Assembly: GCA_027017505.1 (NCBI GenBank)
Contig: JALUQR010000022.1
Coordinates: 1-6,381, forward strand
Source: a bacterium
Lineage (GTDB): Bacteria; Desulfobacterota; GWC2-55-46; DRQE01
Direction of reading: 5' to 3'
Length of the DNA: 6,381 bases
Shown piece after piece: positions 6,287 to 6,381 of the stretch. Under the pieces are notes generated by a model. That model searched no databases. It was not told the DNA's origin and saw only the letters and a program-made list of their open reading frames with translations. How positions within the stretch are numbered: the stretch's first letter is position 1; each line of letters opens with the position of its first letter. The position numbers and the translations under genes were made by a program.

Positions 6287-6381
6287 TCACCTCTTGCTGA
6301 AAGGCCTGTAGAGCCTTCCACCACCTTCGTAAAACCTGCCCATAAACTCCACATACTGAAGCCTCATGGACTGTATAACAG
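6287..6381 (-). CDS. atpI: V/A-type ATPase subunit I, C-terminal end (cut by the right edge)
   Basis: Only the last 30 codons and the TGA (6289-6287) are inside the window. Subunit I (NtpI, the a-type stator) is a large membrane protein whose C-terminal helices form the half-channels next to the c-ring. The visible end contains MRLQYVEFMGRFYEGGGR followed by LYRPF and a basic SKR end. This matches the conserved C-terminus of I subunits, R-L-x-x-V-E-F-x-x-K-F-Y-x-G-x-G-x-x-F-x-P-F. Its place just before atpK is the standard order. The channel residues, including the key arginine, lie outside the window. A 30-base gap with the atpK ribosome binding site follows the stop. Confidence 0.9.
   Translation of the reverse strand, partial: VIQSMRLQYVEFMGRFYEGGGRLYRPFSKR

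Overview
The window holds most of a bacterial V/A-type (vacuolar/archaeal-type) rotary ATPase operon. Every gene lies on the minus strand, so the operon reads from high to low coordinates. In transcription order the genes are the last 30 codons of atpI (membrane stator), atpK (c-ring), atpE (peripheral stalk), atpC (rotor-to-ring coupler), atpF (small rotor subunit), atpA (catalytic), atpB (nucleotide-site non-catalytic) and atpD (central shaft). This I-K-E-C-F-A-B-D order is that of the Thermus-type V/A-ATPase locus and is close to the Enterococcus ntp locus. The peripheral stalk subunit G and the rest of atpI would lie beyond the right edge.

The left 332 bases carry a further minus-strand gene that enters the window with its start codon and runs off the left edge. 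It encodes the first 110 residues of a ZIP-family (SLC39-like) divalent metal transporter. It starts 5 bases after the atpD stop, with its ribosome binding site inside the end of atpD, so it looks like the last visible gene of the same transcript.

The genes are tightly packed. atpC and atpF overlap by 13 bases, atpA and atpB overlap through ATGA, and the other gaps are 2 to 7 bases. The exception is the 30-base gap before atpK, which holds the best Shine-Dalgarno sequence in the window. No promoter, terminator, RNA gene, mobile element, repeat array or CRISPR is visible, and no stretch over 300 bases lacks a gene. The long plus-strand reading frames are antisense shadows.

The organism is probably a bacterium, because good Shine-Dalgarno sites precede several starts, the c subunit is a single hairpin of bacterial V-type form, and the gene order fits. 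Many AGG/AGA arginine and ATA isoleucine codons with balanced base composition would suit a thermophilic or anaerobic lineage. That is a weak inference, and I do not name a taxon.

Together these genes make a rotary machine. A3B3 heads hydrolyse or make ATP around a D-F shaft. The shaft sits on C, which docks on a ring of K subunits that carries H+ or Na+ past subunit I, and E (with G) holds the head still. I found no undescribed system here. The points most worth a second look are the ZIP gene in the operon, its Cys/His loop, the corrected atpK start with its single-carboxylate c subunit, and a variant Walker A loop in AtpA.
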